Source: JAHRAW01 sp963693025
GTDB taxonomy: Bacteria > Pseudomonadota > Gammaproteobacteria > Arenicellales > Poriferihabitantaceae
NCBI GenBank assembly: GCA_963693025.1
Contig: OY843749.1
Coordinates: 682,001 to 746,000, forward strand
Length of the DNA stretch: 64,000 nt
Reading direction: 5' to 3'
Shown: piece after piece, positions 1 to 8,718 of the stretch
Numbering within the stretch: position 1 is the stretch's first letter
Layout of the letters: every line of letters starts with the position of its first letter
The notes under the pieces: model-generated
The model's input: the letters and a program-made list of their open reading frames with translations, nothing else
Database searches by the model: none
What the model was told of the DNA's origin: nothing
Program-made: the position numbers and the translations under genes

Positions 1-510
1 GCGGTGATACAGGGCGCGGTCATGGCGGGCGCCGGGCGCATCATCGGCATCGATGTGAACGCGGATAAATTCACGCTCGCGCGGCAGATGGGCGCAACCG
101 AGTGCATCAACCCTGCGGAGTACGACCGACCGTTGCAAGAGGTGATTGTCGACCTGACCGACGGCGGCGTGGACTACTCGTTTGAGTGCATCGGCAACGT
201 GGAAGTCATGCGCGCGGCGTTGGAATGCTGCCACAAAGGCTGGGGCGAAAGCATCATCATCGGCGTGGCAGGCGCCGGACAGGAAATCAGCACGCGCCCG
301 TTTCAACTGGTGACGGGGCGCGTATGGCGCGGCTCGGCTTTCGGCGGCGTCAAGGGCCGCACGCAACTGCCGGAGATGGTCGAGCAGTCGATGCGCGGCG
401 AAATCGACCTCGCGCCGTTCGTCACCCACACGATGGGCTTGGAAGACATCAACACGGCGTTTGACTTGATGCACGCGGGCGAGAGCATTCGCTCGGTCAT
501 CATCTACTAA
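1..510 (+). CDS. frmA: S-(hydroxymethyl)glutathione dehydrogenase (class III alcohol dehydrogenase), 3' part
   Basis: C-terminal 169 residues of a zinc-dependent class III alcohol dehydrogenase, which oxidises S-hydroxymethylglutathione with NAD in formaldehyde detoxification. The frame is open from base 1, so the gene starts outside the window and the catalytic zinc ligands are not visible. Seen: the end of the Rossmann fold (IIGIDVNADKF, with the adenosine-ribose-binding Asp), then ISTRPFQLVTGRVWRGSAFG and PFVTHTMGLEDINTAFDLM, which are near-diagnostic of FrmA/AdhC rather than other MDR dehydrogenases. A following esterase gene (frmB/fghA), often present, is absent; the next gene is on the other strand. 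Confidence 0.93.
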   Translation, partial: AVIQGAVMAGAGRIIGIDVNADKFTLARQMGATECINPAEYDRPLQEVIVDLTDGGVDYSFECIGNVEVMRAALECCHKGWGESIIIGVAGAGQEISTRPFQLVTGRVWRGSAFGGVKGRTQLPEMVEQSMRGEIDLAPFVTHTMGLEDINTAFDLMHAGESIRSVIIY

Positions 511-526
511 CGCCGCGGCTGCGGAA

Positions 527-1453
527 TTAAACCGGCGGCGCGCTACGGAAGCGGGCTTGCCGGGTTCCGCTGACGAGTTCGATGGCGGCGCGGATGGCGA
601 CCGCGGAAATGATGAGGATGCCGCCGATGACGGTCCACAGCGAAGGTTGCTCGTTGACGACCAGCCACACCCAGACCGGTCCGAGCGCAAATTCCAGCAG
701 CATGAACAGCGTGATTTCGGCGGCGGCGAGGTGGCGGGATGCGTAGATGAACAACCAGTGGGCGACCCCGGCGAGCGCGCCGCCCCAGATGAAACTCAAG
801 AGCAGGTCGTGCGTTGAGATGCTCAAATCGTCGGCCTGCACGAGCGCCGACACCACGATGATGACGCCCGCGGAAATCAGCAGCGCCGGCAGCATTTCCC
901 TGTGCCGGTTGCTGCGCAGGATGACCGCGTATAACGCGAAGAACAACGCGGTCAGCAGCGCGTAACCGTTGCCCGCGCCCGCGCCGAGGGTGATGCCTTC
1001 GAGCACCATGACCGCCAAGCCCGCCGCCGCCACCAGCATAGTCAGCAGCGTCGCCGCGTTGAGTTTTTCCTTGAGCGCGATGCGCGCCAGCAACGCGGCA
1101 AAAAACGGAATCGCGCCGAGGATGAACAGCGTGTTGGCGACCGTGGTGTGCGTCAGCGCCTGCAGGAAGGTCATACCGGCGACACCGAGCAACACGCCGG
1201 CGACGCAACCCGGCACGCCGATGTTACCGATGACCGAAACCGATTCGCGGCGAAACCGGAGCAAGATATAAACGCTGACCACGCCGAGCAACGCGATGGA
1301 GCGGTAAAAATTAATCTGCCACGGAAGCGCCGCTTCCATACTGCGAATAATCAAGCCGCCAAAACTGATAATCACCGAACTGAGCACCATCAACAACATG
1401 GCAAGCCCACGCTTAGAGTCGAGCGCGGGTGGTGTTGATAGTGTGTTGTTCAT
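527..1453 (-). CDS. EamA-family (DMT superfamily) transporter
   Basis: 308-residue hydrophobic protein with about ten predicted membrane segments arranged as two EamA repeats, the usual size of the drug/metabolite transporter family. Substrate cannot be told from sequence. It begins with an ATG at 1451-1453; no strong Shine-Dalgarno is visible. It converges on the dehydrogenase gene (17 bp gap) and its 5' side faces a palindromic repeat. Two more, only distantly similar, EamA genes lie at 33643 and 34680. Confidence 0.88.
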   Translation of the reverse strand: MNNTLSTPPALDSKRGLAMLLMVLSSVIISFGGLIIRSMEAALPWQINFYRSIALLGVVSVYILLRFRRESVSVIGNIGVPGCVAGVLLGVAGMTFLQALTHTTVANTLFILGAIPFFAALLARIALKEKLNAATLLTMLVAAAGLAVMVLEGITLGAGAGNGYALLTALFFALYAVILRSNRHREMLPALLISAGVIIVVSALVQADDLSISTHDLLLSFIWGGALAGVAHWLFIYASRHLAAAEITLFMLLEFALGPVWVWLVVNEQPSLWTVIGGILIISAVAIRAAIELVSGTRQARFRSAPPV

Positions 1454-1504
1454 AGGCGGATTTTACTCGGAATGGTGGTTTGCGGGGGAACAAGTCCCAT
1501 TACT

Positions 1505-1781
1505 CGTCATTCTCGATCGTTAGTGTCCGTTGCCGCCGCCCCCCGCCGTCATTCTCGAGCGTTAGTGTCCGTTTGTCGCCGCGCTTTTTCTTTTAAGCGG
1601 CGGCTTACGGACACTTACGTCCTCGGGAATCTCCCTAAGACTGGCACGGGCTTTGTTGAAATTCACGGTAGCCTTAGGGAGATTCCCGAAGCGAAGAAAA
1701 TATGGTCGCCTACCGGCTCCCTATTTTCTACCGTTCGAGAATGACGGGGTTGGGGGTTATTTTCTATCGGTCGAGAATGAC
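1505..1781 (+). repeat. Palindromic intergenic repeat, copy 1
   Basis: Member of the window-wide family. Unit: outer inverted ends CGTCATTCTCGAGCG and CGTTCGAGAATGACG; hairpin 1 with arms GTGTCCGT/ACGGACAC and an inner GCCGCCGC/GCGGCGGC pairing; hairpin 2 with 15-bp perfect arms CGGGAATCTCCCTAA/TTAGGGAGATTCCCG around a 35-40 base loop; then an A/T-rich tail. Here a truncated left end (1505-1546) precedes a full unit (1547-1746), and an extra copy of the right end follows up to 1781. It fills the divergent gap between 1453 and 1864; nothing else is seen in that gap. Confidence 0.9.
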
Positions 1782-1863
1782 GAAGTGGTTGGGATTTTCA
1801 TAACAAACACCAACCCCACAACCCGCCCCCCAACAAAACTGCTATCATCCAACCACAACGCCC

Positions 1864-3228
1864 ATGAAACAAATCATGCCCAACACCGCCGAACACGCGC
1901 CCCGCCACACGGAGGGCGATGTTAATCTTTCCGCTCGGCGCGATGCTTGGGCTGGCGAGCATATTGACCGTGAAACCGCGTTGTTGCTCGATGAGGACGC
2001 GCGTTATTTTTTGCATCAGTCGCTGTCCACGCCCTGCTTGAATGCGCTTCGTGCGAGCGCGGGCATTCATCTGGAGGACTTGCAGGGGCGGCGGATTATG
2101 GACTTTCACGGCAACAGCGTGCATCAGGTGGGTTATGGCAATGCGCGCGTGATTGAGGCGGTGGTGCGGCAACTGGAGCGCCTGCCGTTTTGTCCGCGGC
2201 GTTACACCAACCGGGCGGCGGTCGAACTCGCGCGGCGGCTGACCGGCCTCGCTCCCGGCGGGCTCGACAAGGTGTTGTTTGCGCCGGGCGGCACCACCGC
2301 CATCGGCATGGCACTCAAACTGGCGCGCTTTGCCACAGGCCGCCACAAGACCATTTCAATGTGGGACAGTTTTCACGGCGCTTCGTTGGACGCCATTTCC
2401 ATCGGCGGCGAGGCGCTGTTTCGCAAAGACGCGGGACCGCTGCTGCCCGGCGCCGAGCATATCCCGCCGCCGACCCGCGGGCGTTGCCATTTCAACTGCG
2501 CGGACGAAGCGCACACCGGCTGCACCGACTATCTCGACTATGTGCTGGCGGTGCAGGGCGATGTGGCGGCGGTCATCGCCGAGCCGGTGCGCTGGACCAC
2601 GGTGGAGCCGCCGCCGCCGGGCTACTGGCGGCGCGCCAGGGAAATCTGCGACCGCCACGGCGCGTTGCTGATCTTCGACGAGATTCCGTCCGCGCTGGGG
2701 CGCAGCGGCAAGATGTTCGTGTGCGAGCATTTTGACGTGACGCCGGACATGCTGGTGATTGGCAAGGGGTTGGGCGGCGGCGTCTTTCCGATGGCGGCGC
2801 TGCTGGCGAAGAGCGAACTGGACATCGCCGCCGACCGCGCGCTCGGCCACTACACCCACGAGAAAAGCCCGGTCGGTTGCGCCGCCGCGCTGGCGACGTT
2901 GGACTGCTTGTTGGAAGACGGCTTGATGGACGCGGCGACCCAACTCGGCGAGCACGCGCTCGGTCGCCTGCGCGCGATGCAACAACGCTTTCCGCTGATT
3001 CATCAGGTGCGTGCGCTCGGCTTGCACATCGGCGTGGAATTGCGCCGCGACGGCTTGCCCGCCGGCGACGCCGCCGATGCGATGTTGTATCACTCGCTGT
3101 CGCGCGGACTCAGTTACAAGGTCGGCGGCGGCTGCGTGCTGACGCTGTGCCCGCCGCTGACCATCACCCGCGAACAACTCGACCGCGCGCTGGACATCAT
3201 TGAAGACGGCTTGGCATCCGTGAACTAG
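1864..3228 (+). CDS. Class III PLP-dependent enzyme, PbfA-like ((R)-1-hydroxy-2-aminoethylphosphonate ammonia-lyase candidate)
   Basis: 454 residues, fold-type I class III aminotransferase family. The PLP lysine is K301 (VIGKGLGGG) and the ring-nitrogen aspartate lies in FDE at 271-273, written FDEIPSALGR rather than the common FDEVQTGFGR. The N-terminal FLHQSLSTPCLN and MDFHGNSVHQVGYG, with the central SMWDSFHGASLDAIS, recall the PbfA group that removes ammonia from hydroxylated aminoethylphosphonate. That assignment is from remembered family motifs; no phosphonate genes (phnW, phnX, phnY) are nearby, so another amine substrate is possible. ATG 1864 was chosen; ATG 1876 would also serve. Confidence 0.75.
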   Translation: MKQIMPNTAEHAPRHTEGDVNLSARRDAWAGEHIDRETALLLDEDARYFLHQSLSTPCLNALRASAGIHLEDLQGRRIMDFHGNSVHQVGYGNARVIEAVVRQLERLPFCPRRYTNRAAVELARRLTGLAPGGLDKVLFAPGGTTAIGMALKLARFATGRHKTISMWDSFHGASLDAISIGGEALFRKDAGPLLPGAEHIPPPTRGRCHFNCADEAHTGCTDYLDYVLAVQGDVAAVIAEPVRWTTVEPPPPGYWRRAREICDRHGALLIFDEIPSALGRSGKMFVCEHFDVTPDMLVIGKGLGGGVFPMAALLAKSELDIAADRALGHYTHEKSPVGCAAALATLDCLLEDGLMDAATQLGEHALGRLRAMQQRFPLIHQVRALGLHIGVELRRDGLPAGDAADAMLYHSLSRGLSYKVGGGCVLTLCPPLTITREQLDRALDIIEDGLASVN

Positions 3229-3237
3229 CGCGCCCAA

Positions 3238-3564
3238 ATGTCAGTCCAAAAAGGCGCGCGCAAAAAGGCGGTTTATGCGCTCAATATACTCTCCGCCATT
3301 CCGGGCATCCTCATCGTTCCGCTGGCGCCCTTTGCGTTCTTGATTCTCGACGGCGAGGGGCGCATCCCCGGCTTGCTGCATGAACACGCTTTCACCGCGT
3401 TGTTGCTGTGCTATCCGTTTTTGTTGCTCGGTTGTATCGGGTTCTCCGTGTTTTCGCTGCGGCGTGGCGGGGGTTACGGCGTGCTCATCGTTGCCGCGCT
3501 GCCGTTAATTTGCGCCTTGCTCTTGGTGTGGGTATTCATCATCGGCGGGGTTCGGTTGCGTTAG
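3238..3564 (+). CDS. Small hydrophobic membrane protein, unknown
   Basis: 108 residues with a basic N-terminus (KGARKK) and three predicted membrane segments at about residues 13-36, 50-70 and 80-103. No family recognised. It starts 9 bp after the PbfA-like gene on the same strand, so the two are probably co-transcribed, and it ends 7 bp before the convergent phosphoribosyltransferase. Confidence 0.6.
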   Translation: MSVQKGARKKAVYALNILSAIPGILIVPLAPFAFLILDGEGRIPGLLHEHAFTALLLCYPFLLLGCIGFSVFSLRRGGGYGVLIVAALPLICALLLVWVFIIGGVRLR

Positions 3565-3571
3565 CGAAAAA

Positions 3572-4333
3572 CTACGCCGGCTCCTCCGGCAAGGTATACG
3601 CCCGCGGCAAATAGTACGCAACTTCGTCGTCGGAATAGCCGATCAATTTAATCAGCCGCCGCTCGCATTCGCGCATCGATGCGCCGCGCGCTTTCCACAG
3701 GGGCACGCGTTTGACCAGCGTTTCCACGCGCTCGCGCGGCGTGATGATCCAGGTGTGTTGCGGCGTTTCGCCGAAGTGGAAATCCGCGCCGCAGGTTTGC
3801 ATCGCCTTGGGCTTCATATACATCGCCAGGTTCAACACGCGGTGCGCGCCGCTGTCTTGAATGTAGCGCGAGAGGAATTGCATCGTCCCGCCCTCGTCTC
3901 CGAGGTCGTCGATGACCAGCACGGTCTGGCCGCTGATTGGAATCGATATGCCGTGTTGTATCAGCGGATTTTCATAGCGCTCGCCGGGTCCTTTGTATAA
4001 CGACAAGCCGACGGTTCCGAACTCGATGCGCGGAATGTTTTCGCGCCGCCCCTCGACCAGATGGTCGTATAAAATGACGCTCGGCAGCAGCCCGCCCATG
4101 GTCACCATCAGCGCGCGGGTGATTTGGTCGCGGCTGTTGGCGTGCTCGGTTTGGTAGGCGTGAACCTGTTTGGCGAGGTCAAAGCACGCCGCCGCAACCA
4201 CCGCATCGGGCACCAACAAAAAACTCAACTCATCGTCCGGCACGGTCACGCCTTCAGGCTTGCGCCAAAATGCCAAATCAACCGCGCCGCCGGTGGCGCG
4301 GTCAAGGCGGTGGTTTTTCTGCCGGTCGTTCAT
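3572..4333 (-). CDS. Phosphoribosyltransferase-like protein
   Basis: 253 residues. The PRPP-binding loop of type I phosphoribosyltransferases is seen at about 138-151 (VLVIDDLGDEGGTM: two acidic residues then a GGT turn). Upstream, MVTMGGLLPSVILYDHL fits the region leading to the core fold. Closest in flavour to xanthine/hypoxanthine-type enzymes, but the base-specificity hood is not recognisable and the C-terminal 60 residues are unfamiliar. The ATG at 4331-4333 has a GAGG Shine-Dalgarno. The 5' side faces the tandem palindromic repeats. Confidence 0.72.
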   Translation of the reverse strand: MNDRQKNHRLDRATGGAVDLAFWRKPEGVTVPDDELSFLLVPDAVVAAACFDLAKQVHAYQTEHANSRDQITRALMVTMGGLLPSVILYDHLVEGRRENIPRIEFGTVGLSLYKGPGERYENPLIQHGISIPISGQTVLVIDDLGDEGGTMQFLSRYIQDSGAHRVLNLAMYMKPKAMQTCGADFHFGETPQHTWIITPRERVETLVKRVPLWKARGASMRECERRLIKLIGYSDDEVAYYLPRAYTLPEEPA

Positions 4334-4469
4334 TGTCGGCTTCCTCTTCTTGCGGCGAGTAAAGCGCGATTATGCTATATTTTCGCCTCCGCAACGGACT
4401 GCCGTGCGCGACCACAACCATCCTTTGCGATTCGTCTCCTCACAACAACGTCGTCATTCACAACAACCT

Positions 4470-4710
4470 CGTCATTCTCGAGCGTTAGTGTCCGTTGCCG
4501 CCGCGCTTCTTCTTTTAAGCGGCGGCTTACGGACACTTACGTCCTCGGGAATCTCCCTAAGGTTGGCACGGGCTTCGGTAAAATCCACGCTAGCCTTAGG
4601 GAGATTCCCGAAGGTGATGAAAAATATAGTCGCTGTCGCTCCTTATTTTTCTATCATTCGAGAATGACGAAGTGGGGGGCTCCCTATTTTTCTACCGTTC
4701 GAGAATGACG
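4470..4710 (+). repeat. Palindromic intergenic repeat, copy 2a
   Basis: Full unit 4470-4669 in forward orientation with both hairpins intact, followed by one extra right-end segment (4670-4710). The stretch 4334-4469 between this copy and the phosphoribosyltransferase start shows no gene; it must hold that gene's promoter. Confidence 0.9.
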
Positions 4711-4721
4711 GGTATATAACT

Positions 4722-5003
4722 CGTCATTCTCGAGCGTTAGTGTCCGTTGCCGCCGCGCTTTTTCTTTTAAGCGGCGGCTTACGGACACTTACGACTCGGG
4801 AATCTCCCTAAGACTGGCACGGGCTTTGTTGAAATTCACGGTAGCCTTAGGGAGATTCCCGAAGGTGATGAAAAATATAGTCGCTGTCGCTCCTTATTTT
4901 TCTATCATTCGAGAATGACGAAGTGGTGGGGCTCCCTATTTTTCTACCGTTCGAGAATGACGAAGTGGGGGGCTCCCTATTTTTCTACCGTTCGAGAATG
5001 ACG
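4722..5003 (+). repeat. Palindromic intergenic repeat, copy 2b, with two tandem right ends
   Basis: Second full unit in the same gap and orientation (4722-4920), followed by two tandem copies of the 41-42 bp right end (4921-4962 and 4963-5003), each ending CGTTCGAGAATGACG. The last end abuts the GAGGAG ribosome-binding site of the gene at 5017. Confidence 0.9.
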
Positions 5004-5016
5004 AGGAGACGCATCA

Positions 5017-5460
5017 ATGACAACAGCCGGACTACTCTCCCTATTCATCGGCTCGCTGCTCGCCTCCACGCTTCTGCCCGGCGGCGTTGAAGTGCCGCTT
5101 TATGTGATGTTCCAGTCGGGCAACTACGCGCCGTCTTCGTTGCTTGTGACGGCGACCGTCGGCAACACGCTTGGCGGCGTCATCACTTATGCGGTTGGTT
5201 GGGCGTTGGGGCGCGGGCTCGCGCATGTGTCGTGGGGGCGGCGGTTGCGTCAACGTTTTCGGCTGCGACAATCCGCGCTTGAGCGCGTCAAACGTTGGGG
5301 GGTGTATTGCCTGCTGTTCTCGTGGATGCCGGTGGTCGGCGACCCGCTGTGTCTTGCCGCGGGTTACCTCAGGCTGGCTTTCTGGCCCAGCGCGGCGATG
5401 ATCGCCATCGGCAAGTTTTTGCGCTACCTCGCGTTGCTGTGGCTGTTCGGTTGGCGCTAA
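5017..5460 (+). CDS. yqaA: YqaA-family (DedA-like/SNARE-associated) inner membrane protein
   Basis: 147 residues with four predicted membrane segments. SLLASTLLPGGVEVPLYVMF and GNTLGGVITYAVGWALGRG are typical of the small YqaA family, related to the VTT/DedA transporters; function is poorly known, likely lipid or membrane homeostasis. The ATG at 5017 has GAGGAG 9 bases upstream, lying just outside the repeat's right end. Length matches the family. Confidence 0.82.
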   Translation: MTTAGLLSLFIGSLLASTLLPGGVEVPLYVMFQSGNYAPSSLLVTATVGNTLGGVITYAVGWALGRGLAHVSWGRRLRQRFRLRQSALERVKRWGVYCLLFSWMPVVGDPLCLAAGYLRLAFWPSAAMIAIGKFLRYLALLWLFGWR

Positions 5461-5466
5461 GCAACT

Positions 5467-6921
5467 TCACTCCCGATAAGACGGATCCTGCCGCTCCAAC
5501 ATCCGAATCAACGCCGCCCACGAGCGCGTGACGAAATCGCCCGGCGCATCGGCGGGCGGGCGGGCGTAGTCGCTCACGCCCGCCAAAACCTCCGCCGGCG
5601 GAATCACCGTTTCCGCCCCGGACGCCAGCACATCGACCTGCACCTTGCAGGCGTTTTCCAGCGTGTATAGCAAATAGAACGCCTCCGCCACGGTTCTGCC
5701 GGCGGACAGCAAGCCGTGGTTGCGCAAAATCATCAGCCACTTGTCGCCGATGTCCTCCCCGAGGCGGCGGCATTCCGCCTCGTTGTCGGTCGGCACATCG
5801 TAGTCGTGATGACAAACCAACTCACGCACTTCGTTCGCCTGCTGCGTCAACGGCAACAAGCCGCACTCCATACAAGAGACCGCCATACCCGCGCGCGTAT
5901 GACTATGCAACACCGCGCCCGCCTCCGGTCGCGCGCGCAAAATCGCCACGTGAATCGCATGCCCCGCATCGTTATACGGATAATCGCCGGCGATGACATT
6001 GCCGTCAAAATCCACCTTGAGCAAATTGGACGCGGTGATTTCATCAAACAACAAACCGTAGGGGTTAATCAAATATTGCTCGGGATGCCCCGGCACGCGC
6101 GCGCTGAGATGCGTGAAGATTAAATCGGTCCAGCCATAGCGAACAAACAACCGGTAACACGCGGCGAGGTCGCGGCGCACTTGCCACTCGTCTTCGCTGA
6201 TGGCGCCGGACGTCGCTTTCACGTCGTTATTTTTTCCGGTCATCCTTTTATATTCCTCGACATCCTCGGCAATCGGCGACCATATTTCCACGCGCCCGTT
6301 GATACGCTCAAATACTTTCGCGTGGTTTCTCTCGCCAAAATTAACCATTTGATTAAAATTCTTTTCAAACGTATCCGCAGGTTTCTTTTTAGCGTATTCC
6401 TTTTGGATATCCGCAGGGACAATCGAAGTATGCCCTCGACACCGTAACGCAAGAAAAGAGTTCAAGATAGTAGTGTTAATTTGATTTTGGTTTTTTGCCC
6501 ATCGCAGCAGTTTCTGTTGGGCTCTTTTTATTTCTCGACGCACTTGCCACTCGTCTTCACTGATGGTGCCGGACATCGCTTTCACGTCGTTATTTTTTCC
6601 GGTCATCCTTTTATATTCCTCGACATCCTCGGCAATCGACGACCATATTTCCACGCGACCGTTGATACGCTCAAATATTTTCGCATGGTTTTTCTTGCCA
6701 AAATTAACCATTTGCTTAAAATTCTTTTCAAACGTATCCGCAGGTTTCTTTTTAGCGTATTCCTTTTGGATATCCGCAGGGACAATCGAAGTATTCCCTC
6801 GATGCCGTAACGCAAGAAAAGAGTTCAAGATAGTGGCGTTCTTTTGATTTTGGTTTTTTGCCCATCGCAACAGTCTACGTTGGGCTTTCTTTATTTCTCG
6901 ATTTATTTCATGCTGATTCAT
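5467..6921 (-). CDS. Class II aldolase/adducin-family protein with duplicated N-terminal module
   Basis: 484 residues. Residues about 245-484 are a class II aldolase/adducin domain: HxH metal ligands in AVLHSHTRAG and a distal histidine in ILRNHGLLSAG. Substrate unknown. The first 250 residues are two near-identical 121-residue modules (about 10-130 and 131-251), lysine-rich and possibly winged-helix-like, foreign to this enzyme family; each ends in SEDEWQVRR, the normal start of the aldolase. Start chosen at ATG 6921, with GAGG 7 bases upstream; a start at 6951 would overlap ilvD. The module region is visibly AT-richer than its surroundings. It follows ilvD by 13 bp. Confidence 0.85.
   Translation of the reverse strand: MNQHEINREIKKAQRRLLRWAKNQNQKNATILNSFLALRHRGNTSIVPADIQKEYAKKKPADTFEKNFKQMVNFGKKNHAKIFERINGRVEIWSSIAEDVEEYKRMTGKNNDVKAMSGTISEDEWQVRREIKRAQQKLLRWAKNQNQINTTILNSFLALRCRGHTSIVPADIQKEYAKKKPADTFEKNFNQMVNFGERNHAKVFERINGRVEIWSPIAEDVEEYKRMTGKNNDVKATSGAISEDEWQVRRDLAACYRLFVRYGWTDLIFTHLSARVPGHPEQYLINPYGLLFDEITASNLLKVDFDGNVIAGDYPYNDAGHAIHVAILRARPEAGAVLHSHTRAGMAVSCMECGLLPLTQQANEVRELVCHHDYDVPTDNEAECRRLGEDIGDKWLMILRNHGLLSAGRTVAEAFYLLYTLENACKVQVDVLASGAETVIPPAEVLAGVSDYARPPADAPGDFVTRSWAALIRMLERQDPSYRE
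6181..6906 (-). repeat. In-frame tandem duplication, 2 x 363 bp
   Basis: Two direct repeats, 6181-6543 and 6544-6906, period 363 bp (121 codons), inside the aldolase gene. They differ at only scattered positions, so the duplication is recent. The unit covers the extra module plus the first codons of the aldolase (SEDEWQVRR), which shows that the module was already fused to the aldolase before it was doubled. Confidence 0.92.
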
Positions 6922-6934
6922 AATGCATCCTCGT

Positions 6935-8647
6935 TCAATCAACTTCAACATCCGTCACCGCACCGCGCGAAGCCGAGCCGACCAGGCGCGCGTATTTGGC
7001 GAGCACGCCGCGTTGATAGGCTGGCTTGGGCGGTTTCCAGGCGCGGGCGCGCCGTTGCCATTCGGCTTGACTGATTTTGACATTGACTTCGCGCTTGTCG
7101 GCGTCAATCGTGATGGCGTCGCCGTTTTTCAGCAACGCGAGGGGTCCGCCGACCGCCGCTTCCGGGGTCACATGCCCGACCACGAAGCCGTGCGAGCCGC
7201 CGGAAAAACGGCCATCGGTGATGAACGCGACATCCTGCCCCAAGCCCCTGCCCATAATCGCCGAGGTCGGCGACAGCATCTCGCGCATGCCGGGTCCGCC
7301 CTTCGGTCCCTCGTAGCGCACCACAATCACATCGCCTTTTTTGACCGTGCCGTCGAGGATTTTTTTCAACGCTTGTTCTTCGGATGCGAAGACTCGCGCC
7401 TTGCCGGCGAAGCGCAACCCTTCCTTGCCGGAAATTTTTGCCACCGCGCCTTCGGGCGCGAGGTTGCCGTATAAGACCACCAGATGGCTGCTCTTTTTAA
7501 TCGGGTCGCTCAGCGCGTGCACGATGTCCTGACTTTTCGGATACGGTTTAACCGCGGCGAGATTTTGCCGCAGCGTCTTGCCGGTGACGGTCAGGCAATC
7601 GCCGTGCAGCATGCCGGCATCCAACAACATTTTCATCAGCGGTTGTATGCCGCCAATCTCAATCAACTCCGACATCATCGCCTTGCCGCTGGGGCGCAAG
7701 TCGGCAAGCACCGGCGCGCGTTTGCCGATGCGCGTGAAGTCATCCAGTTTGAGCGCCACGCCGGCGGCGGACGCCATCGCCAGCAGATGCAGCACCGCAT
7801 TGGTCGAGCCGCCGAGCGCAATCACCACGACAATCGCATTCTCAAACGCCTTCCGGGTCATAATGTCGCGCGGCTTGATGTTCGCTTTCAGCAGCCGCAT
7901 CGCCGCCCGCCCGGCTTCATAACAATCGCTCGCCTTGTCCGCCGACACCGCCGCCTGCGCCGAACTGTTGGGCAGACTCATCCCCAGCGCCTCAATCGCC
8001 GACGCCATCGTGTTGGCGGTATACATCCCGCTGCACGAGCCGGGACCGGGTATCGCCGCGCGCTCGATGGCGGCGACTTCTTGCGCGCTGATTTTCTGTT
8101 GCGCGCACGCGCCGACCGCCTCAAACACGCTCACAATGTCGATGTTCCTGCCCTTGTGGCAACCGGGCATGATGGTGCCGCCATACACGAAAACCGCGGG
8201 CCGGTTGAGGCGCGCCATACCCATCAGGCAAGCGGGCATGTTCTTATCGCAACCGCCAATCGCCACCAGCGCATCAAACCCCTGGCAAGCGGCGACCGCC
8301 TCGATGGAGTCGGCGATAATCTCCCGCGACACCAGCGAATACTTCATCCCCTCGGTGCCCATCGAAATCCCGTCCGACACCGTAATCGTGTTGAACACCA
8401 CCGCCTTGGCACGCGCCGCATTGACCCCCGCCGCGGCCTTGAGCGCGAGTTGGTCAATGTGCATATTACAAGGCGTCACCCGGCTCCAAGTCGAAGCAAC
8501 CCCAATCTGCGGCTTCTTAAAATCCCCATCCCCAAACCCCAACGCACGCAACATAGACCGACTGGGCGCGCGCTCAATGCCATCGACAACCTGAGAAGAA
8601 AAAGGACGAATGCCGGTTTTAACGGCGGCGGATTTTTTAGTGGGCAT
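6935..8647 (-). CDS. ilvD: Dihydroxy-acid dehydratase
   Basis: 570 residues, the usual size. Converts 2,3-dihydroxy-isovalerate and its C6 homologue to 2-oxo acids in valine and isoleucine biosynthesis. Iron-sulfur ligands are seen in GGCDKNMPAC and GSCSGMYTANTMA; TDGRFSGGSHGFVVGH is the family signature. ATG 8647 (MPTKKSAAVKTGIRPFS) was preferred to longer upstream readings, which overlap the divergent gene's promoter space and have no family similarity. No other ilv gene is nearby; the aldolase-like gene follows at once. Confidence 0.96.
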   Translation of the reverse strand: MPTKKSAAVKTGIRPFSSQVVDGIERAPSRSMLRALGFGDGDFKKPQIGVASTWSRVTPCNMHIDQLALKAAAGVNAARAKAVVFNTITVSDGISMGTEGMKYSLVSREIIADSIEAVAACQGFDALVAIGGCDKNMPACLMGMARLNRPAVFVYGGTIMPGCHKGRNIDIVSVFEAVGACAQQKISAQEVAAIERAAIPGPGSCSGMYTANTMASAIEALGMSLPNSSAQAAVSADKASDCYEAGRAAMRLLKANIKPRDIMTRKAFENAIVVVIALGGSTNAVLHLLAMASAAGVALKLDDFTRIGKRAPVLADLRPSGKAMMSELIEIGGIQPLMKMLLDAGMLHGDCLTVTGKTLRQNLAAVKPYPKSQDIVHALSDPIKKSSHLVVLYGNLAPEGAVAKISGKEGLRFAGKARVFASEEQALKKILDGTVKKGDVIVVRYEGPKGGPGMREMLSPTSAIMGRGLGQDVAFITDGRFSGGSHGFVVGHVTPEAAVGGPLALLKNGDAITIDADKREVNVKISQAEWQRRARAWKPPKPAYQRGVLAKYARLVGSASRGAVTDVEVD

Positions 8648-8718
8648 GGTGGCGGGTGGGGTGGGTTGATTTGGGTGGAGGATAGCAGAATTTCGGGTAT
8701 AGTAACGCCGGTTGGCAA

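Noticed and set aside
4124..4708. Open frames running through the palindromic repeats, giving recurrent peptides such as SGGLRTLTSSGISLRLA
   Set aside because: The recurrence reflects the repeat DNA itself; several frames are open at once and starts differ between copies.
4921..5003. Possible CRISPR-like array of 41-42 bp units
   Set aside because: The units are adjacent without spacers and equal the right end of the intergenic repeat; no cas genes are in the window.
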